NCBI RefSeq assembly: GCF_008369105.1
Contig: NZ_VINQ01000012.1
Coordinates: 62,001-126,000, forward strand
Source of the DNA: Aquicoccus porphyridii
GTDB taxonomy: Bacteria > Pseudomonadota > Alphaproteobacteria > Rhodobacterales > Rhodobacteraceae
Direction of reading: 5' to 3'
Length of the DNA: 64,000 nucleotides
This document shows, one piece after another, positions 63,627-64,000 of the stretch. Positions within the stretch are counted from its first letter, which is position 1. The number at the start of each line of letters is the position of its first letter. The notes below the pieces were generated by a model. That model worked only from the letters and a program-made list of their open reading frames with translations. It did no database searches and was not told where the DNA came from. The translations under genes were made by a program, and so were the position numbers.

Positions 63627-64000
63627 GTCGAATCCACCCCGGAGTCGGCACTGAAACCTGTAACACCGATCACGCCCCGGGCAGCGCGGCGGGTCACGCA
63701 GGCCGGGTGCGGGGGCGGTGCGGGCCTCGTGGCGATCACGTTTCGCATGATTTTCGCCAACGGCGCCGTGATCCGTGAGTGATGTTTCAGAGGGCGTCTT
63801 TCGGATACCCGCTAAACCCCTGATATCAAACCATAAAACGACACTCCCGGCCACCAAGGGCGCAATCCGGCGCCGCTCTCGCATCCGCGCACGGCGCGGT
63901 GATCGCAGGTGTTTTGAATTCGCCCCCGGCAAGGCGCATCTTGGGGACAGATCAAAACAGATCGCCAACACGATCACTTCAACCCGAAAGGAAACGACAT
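63627..64000. other. Intergenic region ending at a probable start codon
   Basis: About 370 bp with no gene. The last bases are GAAAGGAA (63986-63993), 5 bp, then AT at 63999-64000, which would be the first two bases of an ATG beyond the window. By cluster logic nirS or another nir gene is likely, but this cannot be confirmed here. No good FNR box was found in this stretch. Confidence 0.5.

Noticed and set aside
63627-63645. GTCGAATCCACC resembling a tRNA T-arm
   Set aside because: No matching acceptor, D-arm or anticodon stem can be folded around it.
63821-63828. TGATATCA as an FNR-type site
   Set aside because: It lacks the 4-bp spacer and the outer TT/AA on one side; probably chance.
63941-63955. 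TTGGGGACAGATCAA as an FNR box for the next gene
   Set aside because: Only the right half matches, the length is 15 rather than 14, and the spacing would put the transcript start on the ribosome-binding site.

Overview
The window is a high-GC chromosome segment from an alphaproteobacterium, most likely a marine Rhodobacterales (Roseobacter/Paracoccaceae) member. The signs are a nosRZDFYLX and norCBQDEF layout of the Paracoccus/Dinoroseobacter type, Hint-domain proteins typical of roseobacters, class I fumarase, PuuE-type purine catabolism, and dense operons joined by ATGA/GTGA start-stop overlaps. No insertion sequence, prophage, CRISPR array, rRNA or tRNA gene was recognised. Species cannot be named from the sequence.

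Layout. 1-2615: two Hint-domain proteins in one minus-strand unit; the downstream one runs off the left edge and lacks the Hint active-site residues. 2917-6327: dapE, aroC and an AEC permease. 6578-9933: an EamA permease, a small coiled-coil protein, HU and AMP nucleosidase. 10060-16294: a VOC protein, a class II aldolase, a divergent GlxA-type regulator and a three-gene acyl-CoA pathway (dehydrogenase, NDP-forming acyl-CoA ligase, CaiD-like hydratase) resembling carnitine/crotonobetaine breakdown. 16579-27520: a CapD/PglF-type sugar dehydratase, an HTD2-like dehydratase, a possible split MnmC pair (FAD oxidoreductase and mnmD), a second EamA permease, a soluble lytic transglycosylase, dapA, an aromatic aminotransferase with sseA, and a small glycine-rich membrane protein. 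27641-32604: smpB, then a purine-degradation operon (PuuE-UraD fusion, ureidoglycine aminohydrolase, ureidoglycolate lyase, NCS2 permease). 32751-43758: desaturase, fumarase, cysQ-like, pmbA, a DUF2125 protein, SDR, enoyl-CoA hydratase, HNH protein, MscS channel and a flavoprotein.

43835-64000 is a denitrification island. Minus-strand nosR-Z-D-F-Y-L-X (52786 to 44146) makes nitrous oxide reductase. Minus-strand nirG-H-J-N (56681 to 52915) supplies late heme d1 biosynthesis. Plus-strand nnrS and norC-B-Q-D-E-F make and activate cytochrome c-dependent nitric oxide reductase. The last two bases, after a strong Shine-Dalgarno, are probably the start of another gene, perhaps nirS. Three FNR/NNR-type palindromes precede nosR, nnrS and norC, so the island is probably induced by low oxygen and NO.

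The most unusual non-coding features are two similar modules, upstream of aroC and of the purine operon. Each has three CCGGCTG repeats spaced exactly 11 bp apart between two GGTTAAC sites about 100 bp apart. I do not recognise this element.
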